A stretch of DNA of 7,560 nucleotides, taken from assembly GCA_028717305.1 (NCBI GenBank), contig JAQUOC010000067.1, positions 1-7,560 on the forward strand, read 5' to 3'. The stretch is from Dehalococcoidales bacterium (GTDB lineage Bacteria; Chloroflexota; Dehalococcoidia; Dehalococcoidales; UBA5760). The position numbers and the translations under genes were made by a program. Positions 1 through 5,748 of this stretch are shown here, piece after piece (within the stretch, counting starts at the first letter, position 1; each line of letters begins with the position of its first letter). The notes beneath the pieces are model-generated. The model was not told the origin of the DNA and searched no databases. It worked only from the letters and a program-made list of their open reading frames with translations.

Positions 1-811
1 TGGCATGCCAGACAGCCGGGTTGATACCCATTTTGCGGAGGATGCGTACCCCGCCGATACCAAGTACGATCTCCTGTTTCAGACGTAAGTCACCGTCGGC
101 AACATAAAGCCGTGAGGAGAGTTCCCGGTATTGCTCCGGCGTTTCCATAAGATTGGTGTCAAGTAAATAGATATTGGTACGTCCTACCCGTACCTGCCAC
201 ACTCCGACGGCGACGGCAACATCACCCAGCTTAACTTCAGCCAGTGACGGGTTGCCATCGGGAGAGAGCACCCGGCTGATAGGTGCTTCATCAAAGTTGA
301 GATTCTGGTAGTTCTCAGTCTGGCAGCTGTTGGGGTCAAGGCAGAATTGCTGATGGAAATACCCCTGAGGGTACATGAACCCGACTGCTGTCAAAGGTAA
401 GCCGAGGTCGCTGGCTTCTTTACAGATGTCGCCCGCCAGTACCCCCAGACCTCCGGCATAAATAGGGAGTGAACTATGTAAGGCGAACTCCATGGAAAAA
501 TAGGCAACGGGACCGTTCTGCCATTCGGGATGGGTGGTGGCGAACCAGTGGGTCGAGTATGCCATATCGGCATCGAAAGCCTTCAGTACCGAATCATATA
601 GAGCAACAAAATCGGTATTGTTAGCCACTGCCTGCAGGGCATCCGGTGACATCTCGTTTATCTGATGTATTGGATTGTGACCGCTAAGCTTCCAGCGGTA
701 GTAATCCAGAATACGGAACAATTTACGTGCCGGCTCGTGCCAGCTCCACCACAGATTGCTGGTAAGTTCGTCAAGCCTGCTGATTCGTTCCGGTAGTTTG
801 GCAGTAGTCAT
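1..811 (-). CDS. glgP: Alpha-glucan (glycogen) phosphorylase, N-terminal part, runs off left edge
   Basis: This reading frame is open from an ATG at 811 down to the window edge, giving 270 residues of a protein that is usually about 700-850 aa, so the 3' part is missing. It belongs to the GT35 phosphorylases, which release glucose-1-phosphate from alpha-1,4-glucan with pyridoxal phosphate in the cytoplasm. Visible marks are the N-terminal Trp-rich helix (SNLWWSWHEPARKLF, residues 18-32) typical of the DUF3417-type alpha-glucan phosphorylases, then AYFSMEFAL (103-111) and YAGGLGVLAGD (118-128), the substrate-site glycine-rich segment. The catalytic and PLP-lysine regions lie beyond the edge and cannot be checked. 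The start is supported by AAGGAGA (826-820) eight bases upstream. It follows glgA on the same strand after 196 bp, with its own candidate promoter. The family call is secure; the exact glucan substrate is inferred. Confidence 0.93.
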   Translation of the reverse strand, partial: MTTAKLPERISRLDELTSNLWWSWHEPARKLFRILDYYRWKLSGHNPIHQINEMSPDALQAVANNTDFVALYDSVLKAFDADMAYSTHWFATTHPEWQNGPVAYFSMEFALHSSLPIYAGGLGVLAGDICKEASDLGLPLTAVGFMYPQGYFHQQFCLDPNSCQTENYQNLNFDEAPISRVLSPDGNPSLAEVKLGDVAVAVGVWQVRVGRTNIYLLDTNLMETPEQYRELSSRLYVADGDLRLKQEIVLGIGGVRILRKMGINPAVWHA

Positions 812-836
812 CTAGAACTTCTCCTTTATTTAACAT

Positions 837-860
837 GAGTATATTGTTAGAATTATACTC
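837..860 (-). promoter_or_regulatory. Candidate glgP promoter with a dyad over the -10 box
   Basis: On the minus strand a consensus TATAAT lies at 857-852, 41 bases before the glgP start. It sits inside a perfect inverted repeat, GAGTATA (837-843) and TATACTC (854-860), separated by 10 bases. No good -35 hexamer is seen at the usual distance, which would suit an activator-dependent or repressor-covered promoter. The dyad overlapping the -10 box is seen directly; its role as an operator is inferred. Confidence 0.4.
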
Positions 861-1007
861 TATCGGGGCAGGGCTAGACCAGTTTGTTCTATGGTTGAAA
901 ATTGGCGATCGGGCGTGTAGCAAGGCGGCTGGGATAAAATGTGTTAATAAGGGTCGAAAGAGCTATACTTATTAAGATCGGGACTTTAGGTAAACGGCGG
1001 ACTGCCT

Positions 1008-2486
1008 CTAATTCGACCGGATTGCCTGCAGTCTGCGTTGCTTAGCCAGTTCGTACAACTTTTCGTATTTAGGTGCCGAGTGCTCCCATGAGAAGTCGGC
1101 TTTCATAACGCGGGTTATCAGTCTATGCCATTTTTCCTTACTCCGGAAGGCGTCGAGCCCCCGTCGTATAGCGGTCAGGAGCGAGTTGGTATCATAGTCC
1201 CGAAAAGCAAAGCCGAGTCCCTGTGATAAATCCGGTGAGCAATCTGCCACTATTTCGGCAAGGCCGCCGGTATGTCTTACGATGGGAACGGCGCCATAAC
1301 GCATGGCGATAGGGACAGCCAGACCGCAGGGTTCGTAACGGGAAGGGGCGAGAAAGATATCACAACCGGCAAAGACAAGGTTGGCTAGAGAGAAGTCAAG
1401 GGTAAGAAACATGTGGGCTTTGCCGGGGTACTCTGCTTCCAGCGACCGCAGTTGGTCTTCGTAACCCCATTCACCTGTACCCTGCAAGACAAAATAAACA
1501 TCAAGTTCAGCTAATGAAGTTCTAATGGCCTCTATGGCAATATCGAAGCCTTTCTGCCAGACGATTCTTCCCACCATGCCCACTAACGGAACATCTCCTC
1601 GGGCTGGTAGCCCGGCCCTGTCCAGCAATGCGATCTTGTTGTTCACTCTCCGGTCGGGAAGGTAGTCGGTATAATGTGCTTCTATTGCAGGGTCCTTGGC
1701 CGGGTTGAATTGTCCGTAATCCAGGCCGTTCAATATGCCGAAAAGACTGTCCCTGCGGTGCTGCAACAGCGGGTCTAGTCCCATACCGTATTCGGGAGTC
1801 AGAATCTCTCTGGCGTAGGTTTCGCTGACAGTGGAGATAATATCGCTGTGATAGATACCGAGAGCCAGCATGCTGTAGGCCTTTTCACGCAAGGGATTAC
1901 CTGCAGGCGGCAGGTAGTCGTAAAGGCTGGTGCTCCCGGCGAAATGTTCGTCGAACCACCCCTGGTAACCCAGGTTATGAATGGTAAATACGGAAGCGCA
2001 GGAAGAGTAGAAAGGGTCGCTGCGCAGCGACCCGCTCAACATGGCCGGAACCGCTCCTGTATGCCAGTCATGGCAGTGGAATACATCCGGCTGCCAGTTC
2101 AGTATTCTGGGCATCTCCAGAACTGCCATCGAGAACAATAGGAAACGCTCCGTATCGTCACCGTCGCCGTACACAGAGGCCCGGTCAAAATATCTGCTAT
2201 TGCCCAGCAGGTAAACGGGTGTCCCGTGCTTAAGTAATACCTCGGTAATGGAGACCTCTTCTTCCCTGCCCATGAATGTTATCCTGAAGCTGCCTATGGC
2301 AGTATTCTGATAACCTTCCAGATTGATGCTACCGTATCGGGGCATCACCAGCCGGACATCATGGCCGTTCAATCTCAGGATTCTCGGCAGTGATCCGGCT
2401 ACGTCACCGAGGCCGCCTATCTTGACCAGAGGGCTGGCCTCGGTAGCCGCAAAGAGGACCTTATAAGGTGTAATAATATCCGTCAT
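1008..2486 (-). CDS. glgA: Glycogen synthase (ADP/UDP-glucose starch synthase family, GT5)
   Basis: This 492-aa protein has the usual length for bacterial glycogen synthase (about 480 aa). It transfers glucose from ADP-glucose (or UDP-glucose) to the non-reducing end of alpha-1,4-glucan in the cytoplasm. The GT-B fold motifs are in order: the nucleotide-sugar loop K22-I-G-G-L (KIGGLGDVAGSLP, 22-34), HCHDWH (137-142), STVSETYAREI (218-228), FGILNGLDYGQFNP (249-262), R307 and K312 of GRIVWQKGFD that match the conserved phosphate-binding Arg and Lys, and the C-terminal catalytic Glu in RYEPCGLA (E385), then HTGGLAEIV (405-413). No key residue is missing. The ATG at 2486 has only a poor Shine-Dalgarno (the upstream GCCGGGT is a weak match), and an in-frame TAA upstream blocks any longer start. 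It precedes glgP on the same strand. Its promoter is not clear. Confidence 0.97.
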   Translation of the reverse strand: MTDIITPYKVLFAATEASPLVKIGGLGDVAGSLPRILRLNGHDVRLVMPRYGSINLEGYQNTAIGSFRITFMGREEEVSITEVLLKHGTPVYLLGNSRYFDRASVYGDGDDTERFLLFSMAVLEMPRILNWQPDVFHCHDWHTGAVPAMLSGSLRSDPFYSSCASVFTIHNLGYQGWFDEHFAGSTSLYDYLPPAGNPLREKAYSMLALGIYHSDIISTVSETYAREILTPEYGMGLDPLLQHRRDSLFGILNGLDYGQFNPAKDPAIEAHYTDYLPDRRVNNKIALLDRAGLPARGDVPLVGMVGRIVWQKGFDIAIEAIRTSLAELDVYFVLQGTGEWGYEDQLRSLEAEYPGKAHMFLTLDFSLANLVFAGCDIFLAPSRYEPCGLAVPIAMRYGAVPIVRHTGGLAEIVADCSPDLSQGLGFAFRDYDTNSLLTAIRRGLDAFRSKEKWHRLITRVMKADFSWEHSAPKYEKLYELAKQRRLQAIRSN

Positions 2487-2537
2487 GACATACCCGGCTT
2501 TGCTAAAGTTGGTGACCGTATTTAGATGTTAAGCCTC

Positions 2538-2579
2538 AAGTCAAGAGTCTGTCAATCTGACATCAGGTCGGATTGACTT
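2538..2579. promoter_or_regulatory. Cluster of TTGAC half-sites upstream of glgA
   Basis: Between 52 and 93 bases before the glgA start, three copies of the pentamer TTGAC (or its complement) occur: AAGTCAA (2538-2544), GTCAATC (2551-2557) and GATTGACTT (2571-2579). GTCAATC and GATTGAC form a perfect 7+7 inverted repeat with a 13-base spacer, and AAGTCAA pairs with TTGACTT. The minus-strand TTGACA (2555-2550) could be a -35 element, but no good -10 box follows at 16-18 bases. This may be the glgA control region; the function is inferred. Confidence 0.25.
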
Positions 2580-2754
2580 CCGCTGGTATAATACCGCTGC
2601 CTGATTGTTTCTGAATTCGGGAAAAAGAGGCTTCAGTTTAATAGGCTCAATACCGGGGAACCAACCTGTGTGGCGGGCCTGCATATTATATGTATAACGC
2701 GTAAGTAATTAAGTATAGGTGAATGTCGACTCAAGCGCAGGATATGAGAATCTG

Positions 2755-2808
2755 TGACGAAACACAAAACCTGCTGGTGGTCTGATTCCACTTTACAGGC
2801 CACCAGTA
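2755..2808 (-). terminator. Candidate rho-independent terminator after the DUF3096-like gene
   Basis: Bases 2772-2784 and 2796-2808 form a 13-bp stem (11 Watson-Crick pairs and two G-U pairs when read as plus-strand RNA) around an 11-base loop; the core is CTGGTGG and CCACCAG. Read on the minus strand the stem is followed by CAGG and then a U-rich run, TTTTGTGTTT. That orientation suits the end of the transcript from the small minus-strand gene whose stop is about 120 bases upstream. The U-run starts a few bases late, which lowers confidence. Confidence 0.45.
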
Positions 2809-2846
2809 CTGAGGAGAAACAGCTTAGGTTACAGAACTACCCATTC

Positions 2847-2868
2847 CTTTTCATCTGAGGATGAAAAG
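2847..2868. repeat. Short perfect hairpin
   Basis: CTTTTCATC (2847-2855) and GATGAAAAG (2860-2868) form a perfect 9-bp stem with the 4-base loop TGAG. It lies 59-80 bases after the stop of the minus-strand membrane gene. Neither strand shows a U-tract after the stem, so it is either a 3' stem-loop of that transcript or chance. Confidence 0.4.
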
Positions 2869-2926
2869 AGCTATGCCGAAAAGGATCACACCCACCGCGA
2901 TAAGAAATTATTAGACTCCCCTGATT

Positions 2927-3094
2927 TCAGCAGCCTATGAAGAAGAGCACCCCCCATATGATAAGGTATATGCCAACCAGGTACGCAACTATTTGCGGCT
3001 TAATGAGCATGATGATTCCGAAGACAATAGCAATAATGGCAAGTATGAATTGTGGGACGGATAGTGCTCCAATGAAGGGCAACGTCATATCCAT
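2927..3094 (-). CDS. Small two-helix membrane protein, DUF3096-like (55 aa)
   Basis: A 55-codon frame runs from ATG at 3094 to TGA at 2929-2927. It begins MDMTLPFIGALSVPQ and has two hydrophobic helices, about residues 15-31 (FILAIIAIVFGIIML and onward) and 37-54 (VAYLVGIYLIIWGVLFFI), joined by the short turn IKPQI. This pattern of helix, K/RP turn, then a YLVGIYLIIWG-type helix matches the small DUF3096 membrane proteins, whose function is unknown. The start is supported by GGAGG (3108-3104) nine bases upstream and by a near-consensus promoter ending about 33 bases upstream; a second ATG lies two codons in. The gene stands alone on its strand between convergent and divergent neighbours, with a strong hairpin downstream. 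That a full promoter, ribosome site and terminator-like hairpin surround so short a frame is good evidence that it is real. Family assignment is from memory of the pattern. Confidence 0.75.
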   Translation of the reverse strand: MDMTLPFIGALSVPQFILAIIAIVFGIIMLIKPQIVAYLVGIYLIIWGVLFFIGC

Positions 3095-3126
3095 CTACTA
3101 TTACCTCCCGTTTAGTTTTGACACTT

Positions 3127-3155
3127 AATATATACCCGGTTGTGCCGCTTGTCAA
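3127..3155 (-). promoter_or_regulatory. Near-consensus sigma70 promoter for the DUF3096-like gene
   Basis: On the minus strand TTGACA (3155-3150, 6/6) is followed after exactly 17 bases by TATATT (3132-3127, 5/6). The -10 box is about 33 bases before the ATG at 3094, leaving room for a short leader that carries the GGAGG site. It is the best promoter in the window and implies strong expression unless repressed. Confidence 0.7.
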
Positions 3156-3271
3156 TATGCAATTTGCTGCAGCATAAATTGGCGAAAGGTCAAGGCGGGC
3201 TAATGAGGCGGTCCGGTTAGAGGCTGAGCGGTTTTACCGGGGCAAGAACCGGTTAACCTGGATGGGCTGTA

Positions 3272-3300
3272 TTGATTGAATTATGAAAAACCTGTAATAT
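3272..3300 (+). promoter_or_regulatory. Candidate promoter of the DUF1538-DUF1538-PII operon
   Basis: TTGATT (3272-3277, 4/6) and TAATAT (3295-3300, 4/6) are spaced by 17 bases, with TG directly before the -10 box. Transcription would start near 3307 and give a leader of about 100 bases before the ATG at 3405. Confidence 0.45.
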
Positions 3301-3316
3301 GAGGCTATAAAGCGGG

Positions 3317-3330
3317 GGAGTACATACTCC
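3317..3330. promoter_or_regulatory. Dyad GGAGTA-CA-TACTCC in the operon leader
   Basis: Two perfect 6-base arms flank a 2-base centre, placed about +11 to +24 from the predicted start of the DUF1538 operon transcript. The position is typical for a repressor operator. A 2-base centre is too tight for a good RNA hairpin, so a DNA-binding dimer site is the better guess. Confidence 0.35.
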
Positions 3331-3404
3331 ATATCTCAGGTGAATCTCCGTCGTATATTCGAGCAGGTAACTTGCTTGGCCGTTTGGCCGAAGGCGGTTA
3401 AGAG

Positions 3405-4100
3405 ATGCCAGGCGCAATCAAGACAAAATCCCTTGAAGTTATCAAAGCTATCCTTCCCCTGGTGCTGGTAATTGTGGCTTTTCAGTTTACTCCTCTGCAG
3501 ATGCCCTCGCATACTTTTTATCAATTTTTGGGCGGCGTCGCCATGGTTATCGGCGGGATGATTCTCTTTTTGATTGGGGTTGACATCGGAATTCTACCCG
3601 TCGGAGAAGCCGTGGGTAGTGAGCTTCCCAAGAGGGGGTCTCTGTCGCTGGTGATCGGCATCGCCTTTCTGGTTGGTTTCACCGCTACGGTGGCTGAGCC
3701 GGATGTAATGGTTCTGACCAAGCAAATCGATCTTGTTTCACAGGGGGCTATTTCGGATAACTTGCTCATCTATGTCATCGCTATCGGAGTGGGTTTTTTT
3801 GTATCCATGTCCATGCTTCGTATTATCCGTGGTTTCCCCATGAAGTACCTCCTCACCATCAGCTATGCTGCTGTGATAGTGCTGTCGTTTTTCACCCCGA
3901 CTGAGTTCGTCCCGGTCGCCTTTGATTCAGGAGGAGTAACTACCGGCCCGATGGCGGTGCCGATTATCCTGGCGCTGGGACTGGGATTTAGTTCCGTTAT
4001 CGCCGGCAGGTCGGCAATATCGGATGGATTCGGACTGATTGGACTGGCTTCCGTTGGCCCGATAATCGGTGTTATGACAATGGGTATTATACTGTTTTGA
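3405..4100 (+). CDS. DUF1538 integral membrane protein, first subunit
   Basis: This 231-aa, very hydrophobic protein has about six or seven predicted helices (roughly 14-28, 41-62, 80-97, 120-139, 148-164, 183-200, 209-230). It matches the DUF1538 family, whose members are predicted inner-membrane transporters or channels of unknown substrate. Conserved marks are GILPVGEAVG (62-71), the helix-breaking A-E-P of GFTATVAEPDV (91-101; E98, P99) followed by VLTKQIDLVSQGAI, the signature AFDSGGVTTGP (172-182) with D174, and SDGFG (206-210). The charged E98, D174 and D207 lie in or near the membrane and are natural candidates for the transport path. The same motifs recur in the next gene, so each is one half of the double-domain form. 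The ATG at 3405 has a fair upstream AAGGCGG. It is the first gene of a tight operon ending in a PII protein, which suggests nucleotide or metabolite control of transport. Confidence 0.85.
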   Translation: MPGAIKTKSLEVIKAILPLVLVIVAFQFTPLQMPSHTFYQFLGGVAMVIGGMILFLIGVDIGILPVGEAVGSELPKRGSLSLVIGIAFLVGFTATVAEPDVMVLTKQIDLVSQGAISDNLLIYVIAIGVGFFVSMSMLRIIRGFPMKYLLTISYAAVIVLSFFTPTEFVPVAFDSGGVTTGPMAVPIILALGLGFSSVIAGRSAISDGFGLIGLASVGPIIGVMTMGIILF

Positions 4101-4855
4101 GTGTGTTGAGCATGTTTACCGGCATAGGACAGACTTCTCTCGGTGTACTGAAAGCACTTGCGCCGCTGGTGGTGTTATCCGTCGTGTTTCAATTGCGGGT
4201 TTTAAAGCTGCCGAGGAGTTACGTCCTGAACTTGATTAAAGGAGTCGCAATTGCCTCGATAGGCCTGATACTTTTTCTTCAGGGAGTGCGTGTCGGATTT
4301 TTGCCGGCTGGAGAAGCTCTGGGAGCGGCATTCACCTCGATAAGCGTAAAACCGTTTATTATCCCCATCGGCTTTTCCCTTGGCTTTCTGACCACCTGGG
4401 GAGAGCCTGCGGTACGTGTACTCAGCGACCAGGTCGAGAAGGCCTCAGCCGGTTCAATCCGTAAGAATATCATCCTGCTCATCATTGCCCTCGGCGTTGC
4501 CTCTTTTGTGGCTTTAGGAATGGCCAAAATCATCTATGGCATTCCCCTGACCTACATCATTATCCCCGGCTACGGTCTGGCCATCGGACTGATGTGGCTT
4601 AGTGATAAGACATTTTTGTCTATTGCTTTTGATGCGGGTGGTGTAGCAACCGGCCCGCTGGCGGTAACTTTCCTGATGGCGGTTGCGCTCGGTGTTGCCT
4701 CCGCAATTGAAGGGCGCGACCCGATCGTCGACGGCTTTGGTCTGATAGCCTTAATAGCACTGGCCCCAATATTATCTGTTATGATATTGGGGCTAATATA
4801 CAAAAGTAGGCTAAGGAGGATTTCGCTACCAAAATATCAGAGTAGAAAGGAGTAA
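4097..4855 (+). CDS. DUF1538 integral membrane protein, second subunit
   Basis: The 252-aa product is homologous to the preceding gene along its whole length. GFLPAGEALG (67-76), WGEPAVRVLSDQVEKAS (101-117; E103, P104), AFDAGGVATGP (177-187; D179) and VDGFGLI (211-217; D212) line up with the motifs of the first subunit, and helices fall at similar spacings. It differs by a positively charged cytoplasmic-type tail, KSRLRRISLPKYQSRKE (236-252), that could be where a soluble partner docks. The longest frame begins with TTG at 4097, overlapping the previous stop as TTGA; GTG 4103 and ATG 4112 are in-frame alternatives. None has a clear Shine-Dalgarno, so translation is probably coupled to the first gene. 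The two products likely form one pseudo-symmetric membrane unit. The family is clear; substrate and direction are unknown. Confidence 0.85.
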   Translation: MSVLSMFTGIGQTSLGVLKALAPLVVLSVVFQLRVLKLPRSYVLNLIKGVAIASIGLILFLQGVRVGFLPAGEALGAAFTSISVKPFIIPIGFSLGFLTTWGEPAVRVLSDQVEKASAGSIRKNIILLIIALGVASFVALGMAKIIYGIPLTYIIIPGYGLAIGLMWLSDKTFLSIAFDAGGVATGPLAVTFLMAVALGVASAIEGRDPIVDGFGLIALIALAPILSVMILGLIYKSRLRRISLPKYQSRKE

Positions 4856-4860
4856 TATCA

Positions 4861-5241
4861 ATGTCATTAGAGATCGCTCTAATCATGACTATCGTGGCTA
4901 AGGGCTGGGGTGAAACAGTTTTAGAAGCCTCCATGAAGGCGGGCGCCGAGGGGGGTACTGTCCTGCTGGGACGCGGAGTTGGGATTCGTGAGAAGCAGAC
5001 GATCATGGGTATTCCTATTGAGCCGGAAAAAGAAATCGTCTTATCGGTAACCTTTCCCGATAAGAAAGAGGCAATACTGGAAGAAATCGTCCGTGCCGCC
5101 GAGCTTGATAAACCGGGTAAGGGTATTGCCTTCGTGGTCCCTGTGGAGAAGGTTGTCGGCATATGTCATCTGGACAGTGACGGCAAGTGCATCCCTTCCG
5201 GTGACCCCGGGAATGAGTCAGGTGATACAAAACAGGAGTGA
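4861..5241 (+). CDS. PII-family signalling protein, atypical
   Basis: This 126-aa protein has the PII (GlnB/GlnK) ferredoxin-like fold pattern: a first strand LIMTIVAKGWGETVLEASMKAG (7-28), GGTVLLGRGVG (31-41), the strand EKEIVLSVTF (56-65), the helix KEAILEEIVRAA (69-80), and the B-loop-like LDKPGKGIAFVVPVEKVVGI (82-101). PII trimers bind ATP/ADP and often 2-oxoglutarate and control transporters and enzymes by contact. Differences from GlnB are the absence of any tyrosine, so no uridylylation site, a T-loop region about six residues shorter, no GRQKG-type Gln, and a C-terminal tail with two cysteines, C103 and C110 (CHLDSDGKC). AAAGGAG (4846-4852) precedes the ATG and overlaps the end of the second DUF1538 gene, a sign of coupled translation. 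The inferred role is gating of the DUF1538 membrane proteins. Confidence 0.88.
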   Translation: MSLEIALIMTIVAKGWGETVLEASMKAGAEGGTVLLGRGVGIREKQTIMGIPIEPEKEIVLSVTFPDKKEAILEEIVRAAELDKPGKGIAFVVPVEKVVGICHLDSDGKCIPSGDPGNESGDTKQE

Positions 5242-5250
5242 AAGAGAGAC

Positions 5251-5271
5251 AACTGAAGTTCTGCCAATAGT
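5251..5271 (+). repeat. Dispersed repeat GAAGTTCTGCCNATNGT, copy 1
   Basis: The 21 bases beginning ten bases after the PII stop match 6312-6332 at 18 of 21 positions, and 17 of them (5255-5271) fit GAAGTTCTGCCNATNGT. The same 17-mer is found in inverted form at 6355-6371. Unlike the other two copies, this one has no inverted partner next to it. Confidence 0.6.
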
Positions 5272-5282
5272 GGCTCTTTTCT
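5263..5282 (+). terminator. Weak terminator candidate after the PII gene
   Basis: GCCA (5263-5266) and TGGC (5271-5274) form a 4-bp stem with loop ATAG, followed at once by TCTTTTCT. It is placed 22-41 bases after the PII stop, the right spot to end the operon, but the stem is short. Confidence 0.25.
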
Positions 5283-5531
5283 ATAGAGAGACTGAAGACC
5301 TCTAATCTTTGGGAACTATATACTTAATTGACCTAAGTTAGTTGAAGGTTGTGTAGATCACAATAGTACCCCAAATCATAGGCTGTTGGAACATCCCTAT
5401 GTCTGCCGGTTCCGGCCTGGCTGTCTAATAACATATCAGCATCACGATTGGTTATTTACCTTACCAGGACATCATCATAAAATCGTGAATGAGCGATGCC
5501 GACAGCGATTTCAACCTGTTTTCTCGAAGAC

Positions 5532-5569
5532 GATTCATCCACAGATACCGCACCGGGAGTGGATGAATC
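5532..5569. repeat. 11-bp perfect inverted repeat
   Basis: GATTCATCCAC (5532-5542) and GTGGATGAATC (5559-5569) are perfect complements around a 16-base loop. It lies about 180 bases before marR. It could form an RNA stem-loop or be a spaced binding site; no U-tract follows on either strand. Confidence 0.5.
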
Positions 5570-5672
5570 AGACGGGGAACATCCGGTATTGGTAGGCAGT
5601 CAGGGTGATCAGGATTGGAGAAGTCGTATCTGAAGAATGGTTCCCTAAGAAGCAAGGCGAATGCTGAAGCAT

Positions 5673-5701
5673 TTAGCGGTGGGATTCGGCTGTGATAAAA
5701 T
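5673..5701 (+). promoter_or_regulatory. Candidate extended -10 promoter of marR
   Basis: TGATAAAAT (5693-5701) reads as an extended -10 (TGn plus TAAAAT), 47 bases before the marR start. The -35 region TTAGCG (5673-5678) is poor, as is common for extended -10 promoters. A well-placed ribosome site follows. Confidence 0.35.
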
Positions 5702-5748
5702 ATATTAGTGAATGAACAAATAATGACTTGGTCGATCGGAGATATTAA

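Larger units (their letters stand above)
2487..2926. other. Intergenic region between glgA and the DUF3096-like gene
   Basis: About 440 bases lie between the glgA start and the stop of the small minus-strand membrane gene. I see no supported protein gene. The region holds a cluster of TTGAC half-sites near glgA (2538-2579), an AT-rich patch near 2684-2700, a strong hairpin with a U-rich tail on the minus strand (2755-2808), a second short hairpin (2847-2868), and a hydrophobic minus-strand stretch without a start codon (2851-2907). Confidence 0.6.
3095..3404. other. Divergent intergenic region between the small membrane gene and the DUF1538 operon
   Basis: The 310 bases hold two back-to-back promoters (minus strand 3155-3127, plus strand 3272-3300), a 14-bp dyad just downstream of the second, and several short dyads around 3211-3257 rich in CCGG and GGTTAACC. 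No coding region is supported. Confidence 0.55.
5242..5748. other. Intergenic region between the PII gene and marR
   Basis: In about 500 bases I see no supported gene; short open frames here lack ribosome sites and protein-like composition. It contains one copy of the GAAGTTCTGCC repeat (5251-5271), a possible weak terminator, a small GCCGG/CCGGC hairpin (5405-5416), a long-range pair CATCACGATT (5440-5449) with AATCGTGAATG (5481-5491), a strong 11-bp inverted repeat (5532-5569), and a candidate marR promoter near 5673-5701. Confidence 0.55.

Noticed and set aside
2584..2592. Extended -10 TGGTATAAT on the plus strand
   Set aside because: A good extended -10 match, but no -35 and no plus-strand gene for about 800 bases; kept only as a possible ncRNA start.
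2937..3128. 63-codon plus-strand frame opposite the small membrane gene
   Set aside because: It has no ribosome site and covers the complement of the better-supported minus-strand gene, which has promoter, GGAGG site and family-like helices.
4811..4820. AAGGAGGA Shine-Dalgarno near the end of the second DUF1538 gene
   Set aside because: No ATG, GTG or TTG follows within a usable distance; the site at 4846-4852 serves the PII gene.
4779..5162. 127-codon minus-strand frame across the PII gene
   Set aside because: It lies antisense to the clear PII gene and has the Ser/Thr/Pro-rich makeup of a shadow frame.
5386..5655. Short frames on both strands in the spacer before marR
   Set aside because: No Shine-Dalgarno, rich in His/Arg/Pro, and the two strands overlap; they look like chance openings.
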